Assembly (NCBI GenBank): GCA_025642065.1
Contig: JAODUP010000305.1
Span: 344,501 to 408,500, forward strand
DNA: 64,000 nucleotides
From: Paralvinella palmiformis
Taxonomy: Eukaryota > Annelida > Polychaeta > Terebellida > Alvinellidae
Direction: 5' to 3'
Position numbers and translations under genes: made by a program. Below are positions 12,297-25,681 of the stretch, piece after piece; within the stretch, counting starts at the first letter, position 1, and each line of letters begins with the position of its first letter. The notes under the pieces are model-generated. The model did not search any database and had not been told where the DNA came from. It saw only the letters and a program-made list of their open reading frames with translations.

Positions 12297-15200
12297 CAGG
12301 TTAGCCATGTAAATAGTTTTAGGACTCGCTTTAGTTTGACTTCGTTTGTTGTTCCTAGAGATAGGAATTTAGTTTAGTACAGGAACCTTCAGATACACAA
12401 GTGCTATTGTTTGGAATAATTAACCTCTTGCCGGTGTTTAGTAGTTTAAAAAATCAGTCAAATCTGTGAGATTAATTTGTAGAAGAATTAATTTTTTATA
12501 TATAATCATGCTGAATATAATTAAATGTGTTTTTATTTAAAATTATATTTTCAGTCAATGGACAAGTTGCCAGTTAGGTAGTTTTCCAACTGTTCGCTAG
12601 GTGCAGCGCCGCTTTCGCCACATCCGGTGAGGTTGCCCAACGAAAAACTGAAAACGACACACAAATCCTACGATTTAGATCTAGTACGGAATATGTAGGC
12701 AGATATCTACCCCTTTCTCATCAGGCTGGCCCACATAGATATAGGGAATAACATGAGTCTGAAAACCGGAGTTTAATAAGAATATTCCCGTGACCCTGTT
12801 TATAATGAAAACTATATAGGGCATGCGGGAGATCCCGTGGATGGCGCACAACCGTGTTTATTAAAATTATTAATCGCCCGTTAACACCAATGACATGCTC
12901 TTAAAACGAAAAGGAAATACATTTTCTATTAGCTTAAATGGTATTCTATCCCAAAACAATAATCAATCGCAAACAAGTTTTTATAATTGGGAGTAACTTG
13001 CGGATTATTACAAGGTTTTTCAGTGTTGTTGATCCATCAGGCTGTCGAACCACATATGCCACTCGGGGGCGGTGGGGGGGGGGGGTCGTTTGGTGTTGGC
13101 TGACAGAGGCAGTTTAGCAAGGGGTCATACAAAGATATATATTCAGACATAATTTCCATCTGTACTGGTATGTTTTTCAGGCTGGTCAACATTGAGCAGC
13201 GAAGAAGACCAACACGAGGATGTCTGCCAACGTCATTTATCACGACTCATCACAGCGAATGACGGCTAGTCGGAGTCACTAAATTATCTTATCTTGTTTA
13301 CCTGCCTTTCTAACTTGCCTTTTCGACGTTTTTTCACGATATAATTGCCGAGTTTACTGGTACAATGTAATGCGTGTCAGATTGATATCATTTTCGGAAA
13401 AGGTTATTTTATAATTTTTTCTTTTCTTCTACATGTACTTATCAGCGTCTGGGTAGAGCTGAGAGATGGGGCACCTCTGATTGACCTCCCCGGAAGTCGA
13501 GAAAGCGCCCCCAACGAATGTTTATCCGAATCTGGCAACTGGGCCATTATATTTCATTTTCTAACCATAGTCCCCGAAAAACAAATTAATCAATTACTTG
13601 TTTTAATTTAGTCAAATCACTGTTTTTGTCCGTTCTAGTATTATTTGTATGAATTTACTACTTGTCAGTTGCTAAATTTATTCATTTATTATTATTATTA
13701 TTATTGTTATTATTACATTTATGCAATTTTGTGTTAAATCACTCTTTTAAAATTTAATTTTTGAGGACCATGTGATGTTTGTAGATTGCCAGACCACAGC
13801 GGAATAATTCTATGACGTTTTGTGTTATTACCCGGTCATAGCCTCAAATATTCCACATTATGATTTTGAACCAATATATTATAATTCTGAATGATCAATT
13901 ACTGAAAGTACTAAGAGTGACACAGAAGCAGAGTTCATAAATACCGAGAACAATCAACATCGAGTCGGAATTTCAGAATGGTGTTCGTGCGAGCAATGCG
14001 TTTCAGTGCCTACAGCTAGCGTCTATAGAATGTACATTTTGTTGTGAATTATAAAGAAAAACATATACATGCAGCTTACATCTTGTTACTTCAGACATTG
14101 TATCTGGACTTTAAATTTACTCTGGAATTTAAATAACCAAGATAAAATTCACATCACCACAGAACACTTTATTCGTGTTTGATTCATTACAGAACATACA
14201 GTTTGATAAATGAACTGTTAATATTTTACAGTTCAGATCTTATATATTCAGTACTTTCACATTTCAAATATTGATTCTGATTCTGTGACATTACACACAT
14301 ATATCAAGGCAATTCAAATTATTCCACTTCAATGTTCAATCAATATTACAACTAATTTGGTCCATGAATAAAAACATACAATGACATGAATGTTGAAAAC
14401 ACAGCAATGAAGATGGGCTGAACTGCATGAATCTCATACATATGTAATTTTCTAATTACAACCAAGATAAAATAATTAAAAATCTGTTAATATTTATTTC
14501 ATTCATGAATATTAGGGAGTTGATTATAGGTGATTAATACATAAAAAAATACTTACTACTGAGGCAAGTTGCACAAAACAAAGCAATATTTTCTTGTATA
14601 TTTATACATTATCCATAATCCACCCCACTTTTTATGAATTAAATACCCATGCAATAATTCAATGTTTGATTCATTTATTAGCTGTAATTAGACAATTTCC
14701 TATTTGAAATAGACATATTTCACTAGCTTGTGAAATGAACATATACGTGTTACACGTTAATGCTTTTAGCCCAATTAAGATTCAAGAAGGAAGTATTTGT
14801 TGGCTAAAAGGTATTTTGTAGCTCAAAATAATCAACTTAATTCAGATGTATCTTGCTAAATTGATTGGCAAGCAATTAAATAGTCTATGTTACATTTCAC
14901 ATTAGGCAACAAGTGATTTTGTATCAGTAATTATAATTAAAGTACAAACATTATGTGATACAAACATTAGGAATATTTTTTTCTTTGGAGGAAACATATT
15001 TTAAGGGAGTTAATATGGCAAATACAAATGTGTCCATGTTACCTAAATGAGTCACCATCTACATGGACCTAGTCGTATTTGTTTAATCCTGTAGAAATAT
15101 GACCATCTATGTAACCATAACAAAGTGTGAAAAAGTCAGGCTTGAAATGACATTGACAGATTCGAACTTGTCTCGCAGAGGGATGAAATAATTTTAGTTT

Positions 15201-18200
15201 CTTCAAGCAACTATCCAATTTAAATTTATTATCTCATGGCAGCGTGAAAAGGAACTATCCAGGATTTGTTTTCCCCGCAAGCAGATAGTTTGGTGCGCAA
15301 CAAGTCAGCATTTTGATAGTTTTTCTGTTGCTTAATACATACAAGGGCATACGAGATGATTCACAGAGTTAAGCACTGGTGACGTCACAAGGCAAGGTCA
15401 AGGTCGATAAAATAAATGGCGCCGATTTCGAAGCTCAGTTGCCGCAGAAGATCAGACCGTCTTCCATGCATGAACACTATATTAGAACGCAGCGGTTTTA
15501 TACATAAACATGTTGATAATAACTTTTATTTAATGATTGACAATATAGTGTAAAGAAAAACGTTATTTATGGATATTAAAATAGAGCAAAGTTTCCCTTT
15601 AACCGCTAGGTCACCGGAGCTCACTTGTTATGTTTGGATTATAACATTTGACTTTATATCGAGTATATTATGATTACGTTTCGCCACCTAGTGAATACAT
15701 GTCTTTCTACCTGCGGTGTGGAGTAGTAATAAAAGGTTGTTGCTGTTCTGTCACTTCGGGTTTTACACGTGTGTAAGAGCATGTGGTTAATTATACAATA
15801 AATACACAGATATAACCATATCCAACATGAGAAATAACACTGCTTTATAATTGAGGTATCTGTTCTCGCGTAGGTACCTACCTTTCCGGTAGAGGCGCCA
15901 CTGTCAATCAAAGAACATCATTTTTAATTTCGTGACGATCTGTAATAAAGTCGAAGTGAAACCTCGCCAATTTAGCATAGGTAGCGGTCGAGCTCTCGTC
16001 GGGTACCAGAGAGCGGTATCCAAGCTAAGATTTGGTCAGTTGTATTATCACTGGGTCCAACAGTTGATTATGACTCTCATTTGATTAGATCCCAAGCACG
16101 ATATTGTATTTGGTTCAGCGTCACCATACCTACATCTTTCAGTGTCCCTAGTGCAGAAAGTGAATTCACATGGTTTAAGTAATGTACAAATAAAAACAGA
16201 TATATCTAAAAATCAGATATTCAATCTACACTTAGCTGATTTAAAAATGTTAGACATGTTTCTCGCACTGGTAATTCAAACTTTATCATCGTAAGTTCAG
16301 TGGTTATCTGTTGGTGGTGACGATCTGGAAATATTGGAAATTATTTTATTTTCCACTCGTAGCAAAGTGGGAGAACTTTATGAATATTTATCCTATATGG
16401 CATTTTGATCATCTCACTCAATTTTCTATTCTACCCTCAAATTTTACTAGTTCAGCAAACTGATATTATACATTTTAATAATTATGTTGCTAAATATATT
16501 TTATGTAGGTAAAGTGTATTCTTTCATTAAATTAACCAGTCTAATACGGGAGTTATAACCGTTCTAAACTTAACACAACATATATATATATTTGGATATT
16601 TGTATGTTTATTAAGATTGCGATAGCTTACTTAGATTGTGTAATGGCTAAGAATATATAATTTGTTATTTAGTCAAAATATATATTCAGAAACTGTTCAT
16701 TTGTATATATCATTTTAGTTAACAGTTTATAATATCTTAACAACGACCAACTAAAAATAATAAGCAAAAACCGAGAAGGTGCATATTTTGTTCGGTCTCC
16801 ACTTTATTTTGCTCAGTTACTCTGAGTGTGAACGTTAATTCTTATATTATTTTCCGGATCAACAGAAAGGTTGATTGTCTCATTATTATAATGCAAAAAA
16901 GTTCATCTATAAAAGTTACTATTTTATTGTATTATTTGAATCATAATTAAGCAGTTTATATTTTCTTCAACATCTATTACTTACACCATTAGGGCTTGCA
17001 GTCTTGATGCCCAATGTCTTGTTAATCATTTGTGCTTGATGCTACAGTTTTTATCGAATTATGGATCACTGGCTATATCAAGTGAAGTATAAATTCAAAA
17101 TACCAGTAACTTGAATTTAGTAACTAGATCTTAGTATTGCTGAAATCGTCATTATGTTTCATTTTAAATGTTATGTACAGATTTTGGAAGTGTTTAAGGG
17201 AAAGATAGACTGATATTGATCACAGAGGATCAAACGTAGTGAAGGGGATAATTAAAAATAGCTGCACAATGAACTGGGTATGATTGATTGCATTCTAAAT
17301 GCCATCAAAATGGTTTAATTAAATTAAATGTGTATAGATTCGAAATCTAGTTGTGGCACACTGTTCCTTTTTTTAAACAAAATTTAGGAATGGATCAGCG
17401 GAAAAAAAGATACTTATAATTCAATTTCTAGTTTAAGACAATTATGCATCTTATTGCAAAGGTTTCTATATTGTATGACAGTTTTGGGCATTATCAATCA
17501 ATACAGTTTAGCTTAAATCAGTGAAAATCTCGTCTACAGTTGTCTTGCAGGACCATATCTGCTTCGGTTATGATAAAGTAAGATCTTTATAATAAAAAGA
17601 ACATCTTTTAAAGGGAGAATATCAGGTTTATGATGTTTTTTTTTAACAACGATATTTCCTTGATCAATAACACAAATAGACATACGCTTTGTTCATATTT
17701 TAATATGGTTTGTATTATGCATGTAAATCAGTTATACGGATGGTTTCTTGTTCACTAGTTATACACCATGTTACATATGTTTAATTTGCGAAGTCCTGAA
17801 TCAAATGATAAAAAGACCGCATATTATCTGCTTTGTAAGAGCAGTTATATTTATATTTCATAAAACGTTATCACCAGAAACCCGTTCTATATCTGTAGCT
17901 AGTAATCACAATAGAAACGTATTGGTTTATAGAAATATTGTCTGGATATACGTGCAATTTGTTTTACAATTGTTTTTATTTATTTGTGAAAATAAAACCT
18001 GTTGGCTTGTTTTCTTACATTATCTGGATACTTTAATAATATTCACGTGATTTGTTAGAATATAAATAAAATATTGTAATAACATCTAAAACTCATAAAT
18101 AAAGGGAAATAATTTTAGGTTTTAAAATGTAAATATATTTATTTTCATTTCTTGTATAATTTAGATTATGCACACACGCACACGCACGCACACACACACA

Positions 18201-18688
18201 CACACGCACGCACACACACGCACGCACACATATACATACATACACGTACGCATACACGCACACATATATTTAATTCATGTAATTTATAAATCTTTTTTTT
18301 TCACGTGCAACGATTAACATAAGTGAAATCGCCTTTTTGAAATATATTTAATTTCTCGAATTTTACGCTAATTACTATTTTCACAAAACTACAAAGCTCT
18401 TAAACACCTAGATTTTAGCAATTAGTCAAATATTATTCTACATTGGGTAAGTAGAATTTGTTTTAGAACTTCAGAACCATTATTTACCTTCACAATAATA
18501 TCTATCAGTTAACTTATTTATGCAATAATTGTTTCTAACTATTTCCATGTGCAAATTTCATATACATTTTGAGTCATATTTAGAAACTTATTCCAGCATC
18601 ATTGTCATATCATATTGAAAAGAATGTCATGTCAGGTCATTTAATTAACTCCAATAAATGCATTCACTTATTTATAAGTTCCTATTCT

Positions 18689-19200
18689 TTATAATCTTGC
18701 GTTCATATTTGGATTTCGAATGCCTCGGGGGAAATGGGTACTCATACTGCGGCTACTGGAGTTTCGGTGTTGATGGTACGATTCTGTAATCTGAGGTAAC
18801 CTATACAACCTCTCGTCATGGAGCAAGCTTGCAGCTTTCATAGCATTCTCGACTTGTCCGTTTGTTGCAGAATGATATGGAATACTTTTCATCAAAGGAA
18901 TTTCTAAAAGTTAGATGGTGTAAATGATGCACCATTATCATTCACGATGATATCTTGTAATCCATGCCTGTTTAAAAGTAACCATAGTCTATTTACAATA
19001 TATTCTCGGCTGTACCACCCGTGGTAGAAAATACGTTTACAATATGTACCTACCACAATGTAGTACATACAGCCATCAGAACAGCCAGCATAGTCAATGT
19101 GAAACCTCACACAAATAGTACTTGGATAATCCTTGTAGCGGCTGGAAATCTGGTGATAGAAAAAGCGGATGAGACATACATAGTTATTACACACACAACT
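18689..19200 (-). pseudogene. LTR-retrotransposon integrase remnant (Ty3/gypsy-like)
   Basis: The minus strand reads RFHIDYAG, YYIVVGTYCKRIF, SREYIVNRLWLLLNRHGL and DIIVNDNGASFT. After a frame change it continues PYHSATNGQVENAMKAA. These are the D-D-E integrase-core blocks of gypsy-type elements: HIDYAG carries the first Asp, NDNG the second, and GQVEN the Glu. The frame break near 18,900 and the absence of neighbouring RT or LTRs show it is a broken fragment. Confidence 0.8.
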
Positions 19201-20515
19201 ACTAATGCCTCCTATTCAGTCTGACAATATATCTTTCGTCATAGGTACTTGTGATGATGAAGCATAAGGCACTGGATCTAATTTATTTTCCAACACACCC
19301 TTGTTTGAATACTGCCCCAAATCTATATAACGATGTTTCTCTGATAGACATTAGGATCTTCCAGGAATGACAATGCACAAGCATCTTTTCTGAAATTTGG
19401 AACTTGTTTTCTGACGGAAACATTCCTTCTTTGATCGTTTTTCATTTCTTTGATTCATTTGCTATGACGTAAAATTGTGGCATTTCCTGTGATGTCCCTG
19501 AAATGAATATTTGACAATAATTGATCATCCCTCAGAATATATTTTTTCAGCAGCTGAATTACGTGGGAAGACAATTAATCATCAAGTGCCAAGTAGATGA
19601 CAATTCGCAAGAAGAAATTGTACGTTTGTTTGTTTACTTTCGGATTTGTATCCTATAATGTGAGACTAATACATAATTTGAATATGTTGTTCTTTTGTAA
19701 TAAATACTACAAGGATTTCACCCAAAAAAGATTCACAGTATTTGACGTCTTTCAAAACGTGTTCCAACTAACGCTGAAAGGTAAGCAGAGTGAACTCCCA
19801 ACTGAAATTGACGACTCGTCAAACTTCAAAACAGAGAAAATCGCGATGTCTAACATTATTATCCAATCAAATGAATTAACATTTTTCTTACAATTTGTTT
19901 CTACCATTTTCATACATGATCAACTGCTAAAAGCTGAAACACATCCTATATATTGCGATAATTAATATTTATTTGAAAGATAAAAACACAAATATAGAGT
20001 ACTTCGTCTATTGATGTGCATTTTTTTGCTGCATGATAGCCAAATTAAATGTGGGTAGTTTGGAATATTCAGATACAGAAGAGAGAGATTATCGTGGGAA
20101 GAAGCTAAACGAAGGCAATAACTTGGTTAGTTGTGTCTTGGCGGTAAATCCACTTCACTGATTATGAACTAATATGTATTAAATGTTGACAGATTAATGG
20201 ATGTGGTTCCAGTAGAGATTCAATCCGAACAAGATCAAATGAATTTCGACAAACTAATACACACGTTTACCCCTTATGGTGGGAACGACGTTCCATAAAG
20301 GGATTAAAACATTACGAAACATGAACAAATTAATCGCTGACATGATAAATCGTTACTGTTACAAAATAACAGTATATACCATTATTTACTAGGTCTAGTT
20401 TTGTAAAACAAGTCTTCTTTTTTATTAGAAATAACTTATATTATATGCTGTATAACACGAATCGTTAATTTCTAATGGTCCTTGTAGAGTTATTCTCCGT
20501 TGTGTATTCAGAACT
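19201..20515. other. Intergenic, no gene recognised
   Basis: The minus strand just beyond the integrase (19,200-19,560) may be more of the same element but shows no firm motif. The plus-strand open frame at 19,597-19,965 (122 codons) matches no family I know. Confidence 0.4.
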
Positions 20516-20520
20516 GAATT

Positions 20521-20699
<179 letters not shown>

Positions 20700-23072
20700 T
20701 ATATTAATATATATTACACATACATTTGAACCCTAAGTAGATGGCCCTTAGTTATTTGAAATTGGTATTCATCTGTATTAAATTTCAGGTAGAAATAGAC
20801 GTATTACCTGAATATTTCAAGTAATATAAATATTACCTGATTATACAGATTAACTGTAACATATACATATTTCATTTCGCTATGAAAATTCTAGTAGATT
20901 TTCACAGGAAGTGCTATTCATTAGTTCACTGTACATAATGAAGTAACACTTTCTACTGATCAATTACTTCCTTCAAATCGAAAACATCAGGAATGTCACG
21001 GAGTGTTAGATGCTAGAATTAGTCAGTAAAAGGATAAGTGAGAATAAATAAGAAAGTAACCTTGATTTACAATAATGGGCGTAATTAAATATGGACTCGG
21101 AATATTGTTTTTCACTGTTATCGTATATTATAATCTGACTTGTTAAACTTGATCACATCACCAGCATCATCATATGAGAGATAAAATATGTTATTGTTTT
21201 GCAGCAACATTTTGCCACCTGCTCAATGGACAAAGCGACCTACACCGGTAATGAGGCGAAGTGAAAGATGACACCCGCTTCAGATATAGCTAAACATTGG
21301 TTATTGCAAACACTCCATATATATTACACTTTATTTTTCGGTAAGCCTTAAATATAAAATGCTTCAAACAAAAAGAATAACGTTACATAATTTTTATCTC
21401 GTCATATAACCGAAATAACCTAAGTATCTGAGCGATAAAAATATTCATTTCTTTTTCATGGTTGTCTCATGATCTGTCAATATATCACAGTCTCTGAAAA
21501 CTACTTGTAGCTTCAGAATCACGAGTAACGATCTCCCCTTACTACACCAACATTGGTAACTGGAGCTACTTTCAAAATGTTAACATTAAGTGGAAATCTT
21601 CACATGACTGACTAATATCAATGTTTTAAAAACATTAATATCGTTGATATTGTTTCAAGTATAGGGTATCTGGACGACTCTATTCTGTAAAATAAGTTTA
21701 TATATTACAGAATATTATGCATTATATAATACAGAAACTTCAATTTTCAATTTAAAATAAAAATTCTACTTATTAGAATTAAAATTACACCGAAACATAT
21801 TAAGTTTAATTTTGTTTTCACACCAAAGGATAGACATTCTGTATTATTAGTGTAAGATATATTAAACACTGATTTGGGATTCGGGTTGAAAATATTTTGG
21901 TAGTGATGAGAAATGTCACAGCATCTGTGGCTATTCAGTTCTTATTGTCTCTTAAGAAGCAAGTACTATCTTTTCTGTAGATATAAGTATTCTATCATTA
22001 TATATCATTAACATATTTAACATACATTAAACAAATGTCATTATGCCGGTGTAGCATGAATAAACAATGTCAGATATCTGTAATTGCATCTGTTATAAAG
22101 TAATTATACCCACCTATGATTTGGGTATGGGGTCTTATACTTGGAAAAAGTAAGCTGGATTTACTTAAATATATTTCCCGTGAATTTGACTATCCGTGGA
22201 TCAGATATCACCAGATATGTTGAGAAACGTGTTTAATTATACTTTCTTTGTCGCTTATCTTTGTCCCACAGGCTGATGAATAGCCCAGACATATGTAGGT
22301 CTACTTATGTATAGATGTGTGGAGGTGTACGTTTTATATGCTTAAATTCAGCTATATATTGCTTTAAGTATGTATTGATTAATGGAGGTATAGATTTTGA
22401 TGTTCTGAGCCAGGGCCACCATTTATGATAAAAAGCACGCATTGCCCGTGCCAGACATCATGACATTTCTATAAATTGTCAACATATTAGTGTGATTGAC
22501 CTTTTACGAGAAAAAAAAACTTATTAAGCAATAATCAATTTTTGTATCACATTATAGAACGAAGGAATAGGTATTCTTAGGCATTAGTAACAATGGTGTT
22601 CGAGAAGTGCATTGATTTCATGCCGAAAGAGCAAACTGGATAATCAATATTTACATGAATATTCAAATAGGGATACATTTCCATTAACTCAGTAACAATA
22701 TGAATCCAGAAGGGATTATTCTTTAACTGGTTTTTTAGTTCTATGAGTCTACAAAAGCAAAACACTAACAAAAAGGTTTTTATGAATGACCATTTTGTAC
22801 AAACGTAATTGTCTAGATCATTGCTAAAATATCAATATCAAAATTTTTTCGTTGACTTATAAAAGATATGCCCATTGTTTGTTTATCATATTTTAAGTTA
22901 TATTATTAATGGTTATTGAAATTTATTTCAATCAATTCCGAAAGATATTATAAATTGTTATTGATTATCGATAAACAACAGGAAGCTTACTTAGCAATAA
23001 TGGTGCAAGTATCATTATCAATCAAATTACTCAGCTTATATATATCAAGAATCGATTTCGCATTAAATTGTC

Positions 23073-23073
<1 letters not shown>

Positions 23074-23124
<51 letters not shown>

Positions 23125-23125
23125 C
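23074..23125. repeat. (TA)n(TG)n microsatellite
   Basis: A TA run followed by a TG run. Confidence 0.9.
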
Positions 23126-23674
23126 GTGTGTGTATGATTGTATGTATGCGCATACGTGTGTGTCCATATATGTGTGTGAGATGGGTTATCTAAAGTGAAG
23201 CATGCACTTCCATTCAAAATCCTTTGGCATTACCCCAGAGATTTCTTTTGTGTTATCGCACTACGGGAATATGCTTTGTTACATTTGGCTTTCGTATCAT
23301 GTTGGAATATCAGATCAGTCTATCAGGCTGTGATTAGGCTAGATATATGTATTGAATACTAGCACATTTAAGACAAAACCTATGAATGAAATGACTACCT
23401 GGAAGTTTGTGAAGAAGTAATTAACGATTAATTAATGAAGAACAATCGATTACCATTCACTGAAGCGCCCACAACATATGCACCCAAACCCCATATCCCA
23501 CACACGTACACGGACAACCGCACAATACGCACACACATACAGACGCTTGCAGAGAAGCACAAAGACAGAAACGTATGGTAACCAAGTTATTTAAATGTAG
23601 TCATGTGACATTGGTTGTGTTAAGAGATAGTCACTATTCTCTTTGTGAGATAACTCTTTACAGTAAACTGAGCA

Positions 23675-23676
<2 letters not shown>

Positions 23677-23717
<41 letters not shown>
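23677..23717. repeat. (TA)n microsatellite
   Basis: About 20 TA units, followed by TG-rich sequence to about 23,815. Confidence 0.9.
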
Positions 23718-23724
<7 letters not shown>

Positions 23725-24516
23725 TCTAGTGTGGGTGTATGTGTGTATGCTTGTTTGTGTGTGTGTATGTTTGTTTGTGTTGTTTGTTTGTTTTATGTGT
23801 GTGTGTGTGGGGGGGGGTTAATCAAGCTCCTTCGTTACTAATTGTATTTTACTACAGTATCCGTGTGGAATTTTAAACTTAGAGTTCTATCTATCTCACC
23901 CACAATCATTACTACTTGTACTTGGATGTCGAAGCTGTAACTGCTGACCCTGCCTAGGATATATACATGCAGCTATGGCTGCCATCTTATCCATACAGAT
24001 GTAGTTGGCTTCAATGGTTTTGCCGTGTATTCTGTTGATTTCCCCCCCCCCCCCCCCCCGAACATATATGTTATCCTAAATGCCTACGATCTCGCAGATA
24101 GGTCGATGATTTTCCATGGAATAAATGCGTATGCGTTTGGTAATACGAGGCGTACTTAAATATAATTAAAAAAAAAAATTCAAATCGATTTAAATTATAT
24201 TTGTTCACATCTAAAATTTATATGATAATGTTCTTCATGGTTGTTATTCTTTAGTTCTTTTAGGAGCTTGTGTTCTTCCTGATTGGGTTCGATAGTCAGA
24301 AGTGAGGATTACTGTTCACTTCCCTCAGGTTGCGGCGCCTAATCACAACTAATAATATTCATTTAATGTTGATAAAACATCAAGTGAATTAATACAGTAT
24401 GTACATATTAAGACATATATTGTGGGGAAATCACTTGCACCTCCAATATTTAGTAAAGTTCACATGTGTTTGACTATAAATCACTGGTTGCAAACAATAA
24501 TATAAGTATTTTGTGG

Positions 24517-24519
<3 letters not shown>

Positions 24520-24612
<93 letters not shown>

Positions 24613-24651
24613 TGTGTGTGTGTATTTTGTGTGTGTGTGTTTTGGGTGTGT
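24520..24651. repeat. (TA)n(GT)n compound microsatellite
   Basis: About 56 bases of TA then about 70 bases of GT with few interruptions. Overlapping open frames on both strands here are artefacts of the repeat. Confidence 0.95.
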
Positions 24652-25650
24652 ATAATAAGGCACAGGCACAGAGAATCTCGAACCGTGAATTCAAACCTGG
24701 ACGTTTCTTCAGGGGACTGAATCCAGAGTGGCGACTTTTCTTGCTGAGATATGTGTAATGTTTCACCAGTCCCCAAGACGCCAAGCCCAAAAACAAAACA
24801 GCCGTGGAGTTTGGGAGTAGAACATCCAAGTCAGATCACGGCAGTAAGGGAGAATGTTTAACTTAATTATCTAAGCAGCCCTATTTTTATTTGTTATTTT
24901 TCCCGTTGCTGTATCTTTCTTCAAAATAATACTATACAAACTATATAACCCAATTGTCACTGTCTTCAAAGTCAGTTTTTACAACGGGCAGGCGTTTACG
25001 AAGGACTACTATTAAAACTGTTTAGCTTAATTGCTATTAAAAGACTGATATCTGGGTGAAGCAGACCAATACCCATATTTTGGGCGTTTTAATTTTGCTA
25101 TCATTTTCAAACCCGACCAATTTTGGGATTCTAACTATTGTAGTTTTTTAAATGTTATTTATGGGGAAAGCAGATTAGAGCTAATCTTGAATGTCATAGT
25201 ACAAACTGGACATATCTGGACCTGGGAAAGATAATTCTGTTCCCACATACAACCAAGGTGAATTTTATATCCCACTAAAGTTGTTATATAAAACACACCA
25301 ACCGCGCGAGCCGTGTCCAATGCCACCGCTCGAGATGCGATGCAGTGTTTCTATTCCTGAGTCAGGAGTACTTATAATGCTTTAAGAGCGTACTGTGCCT
25401 GCTACAGTCATTTAAATGCTGGATAACCAGGCCAAACACCTAAACGTCTTATCCCATAGACGCAAATAGTACATGGAATATACAGTTCTAGATAAACTCC
25501 ACGCACAGAAAGCAGAACATCACCACCGCAGCATAACATGCCTTGTGATACTTGATGAAGGGTCAAATACCTCATAAACATACAAATACAATAAATGCTA
25601 TGACCTACTCGTCACTATTAAAAAAGTGATATGCACACACACTCACACAC

Positions 25651-25681
<31 letters not shown>

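Larger units (their letters stand above)
10661..18680. other. Intergenic or 5' intron sequence, no gene recognised
   Basis: Apart from the weak ALDH first-exon candidate and the repeat at 11,727-11,776, I see no exon or RNA gene. Features are a G-run near 13,075-13,086, an ATT microsatellite near 13,688-13,715, and (CA)n/(CG)n tracts near 18,171-18,265. Open frames at 11,261-11,473, 13,345-13,611, 15,654-15,911 and 17,748-18,050 have no recognisable domain. Confidence 0.5.

Noticed and set aside
19597..19965. 122-codon plus-strand open frame
   Set aside because: No motif known to me, in an A+T-rich intergenic stretch next to a retroelement remnant. Open length alone is not convincing.
24431..24829. 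Several overlapping open frames on both strands
   Set aside because: They read Ile-Tyr, Cys-Val or His-Thr repeats produced by the (TA)n(GT)n microsatellite.
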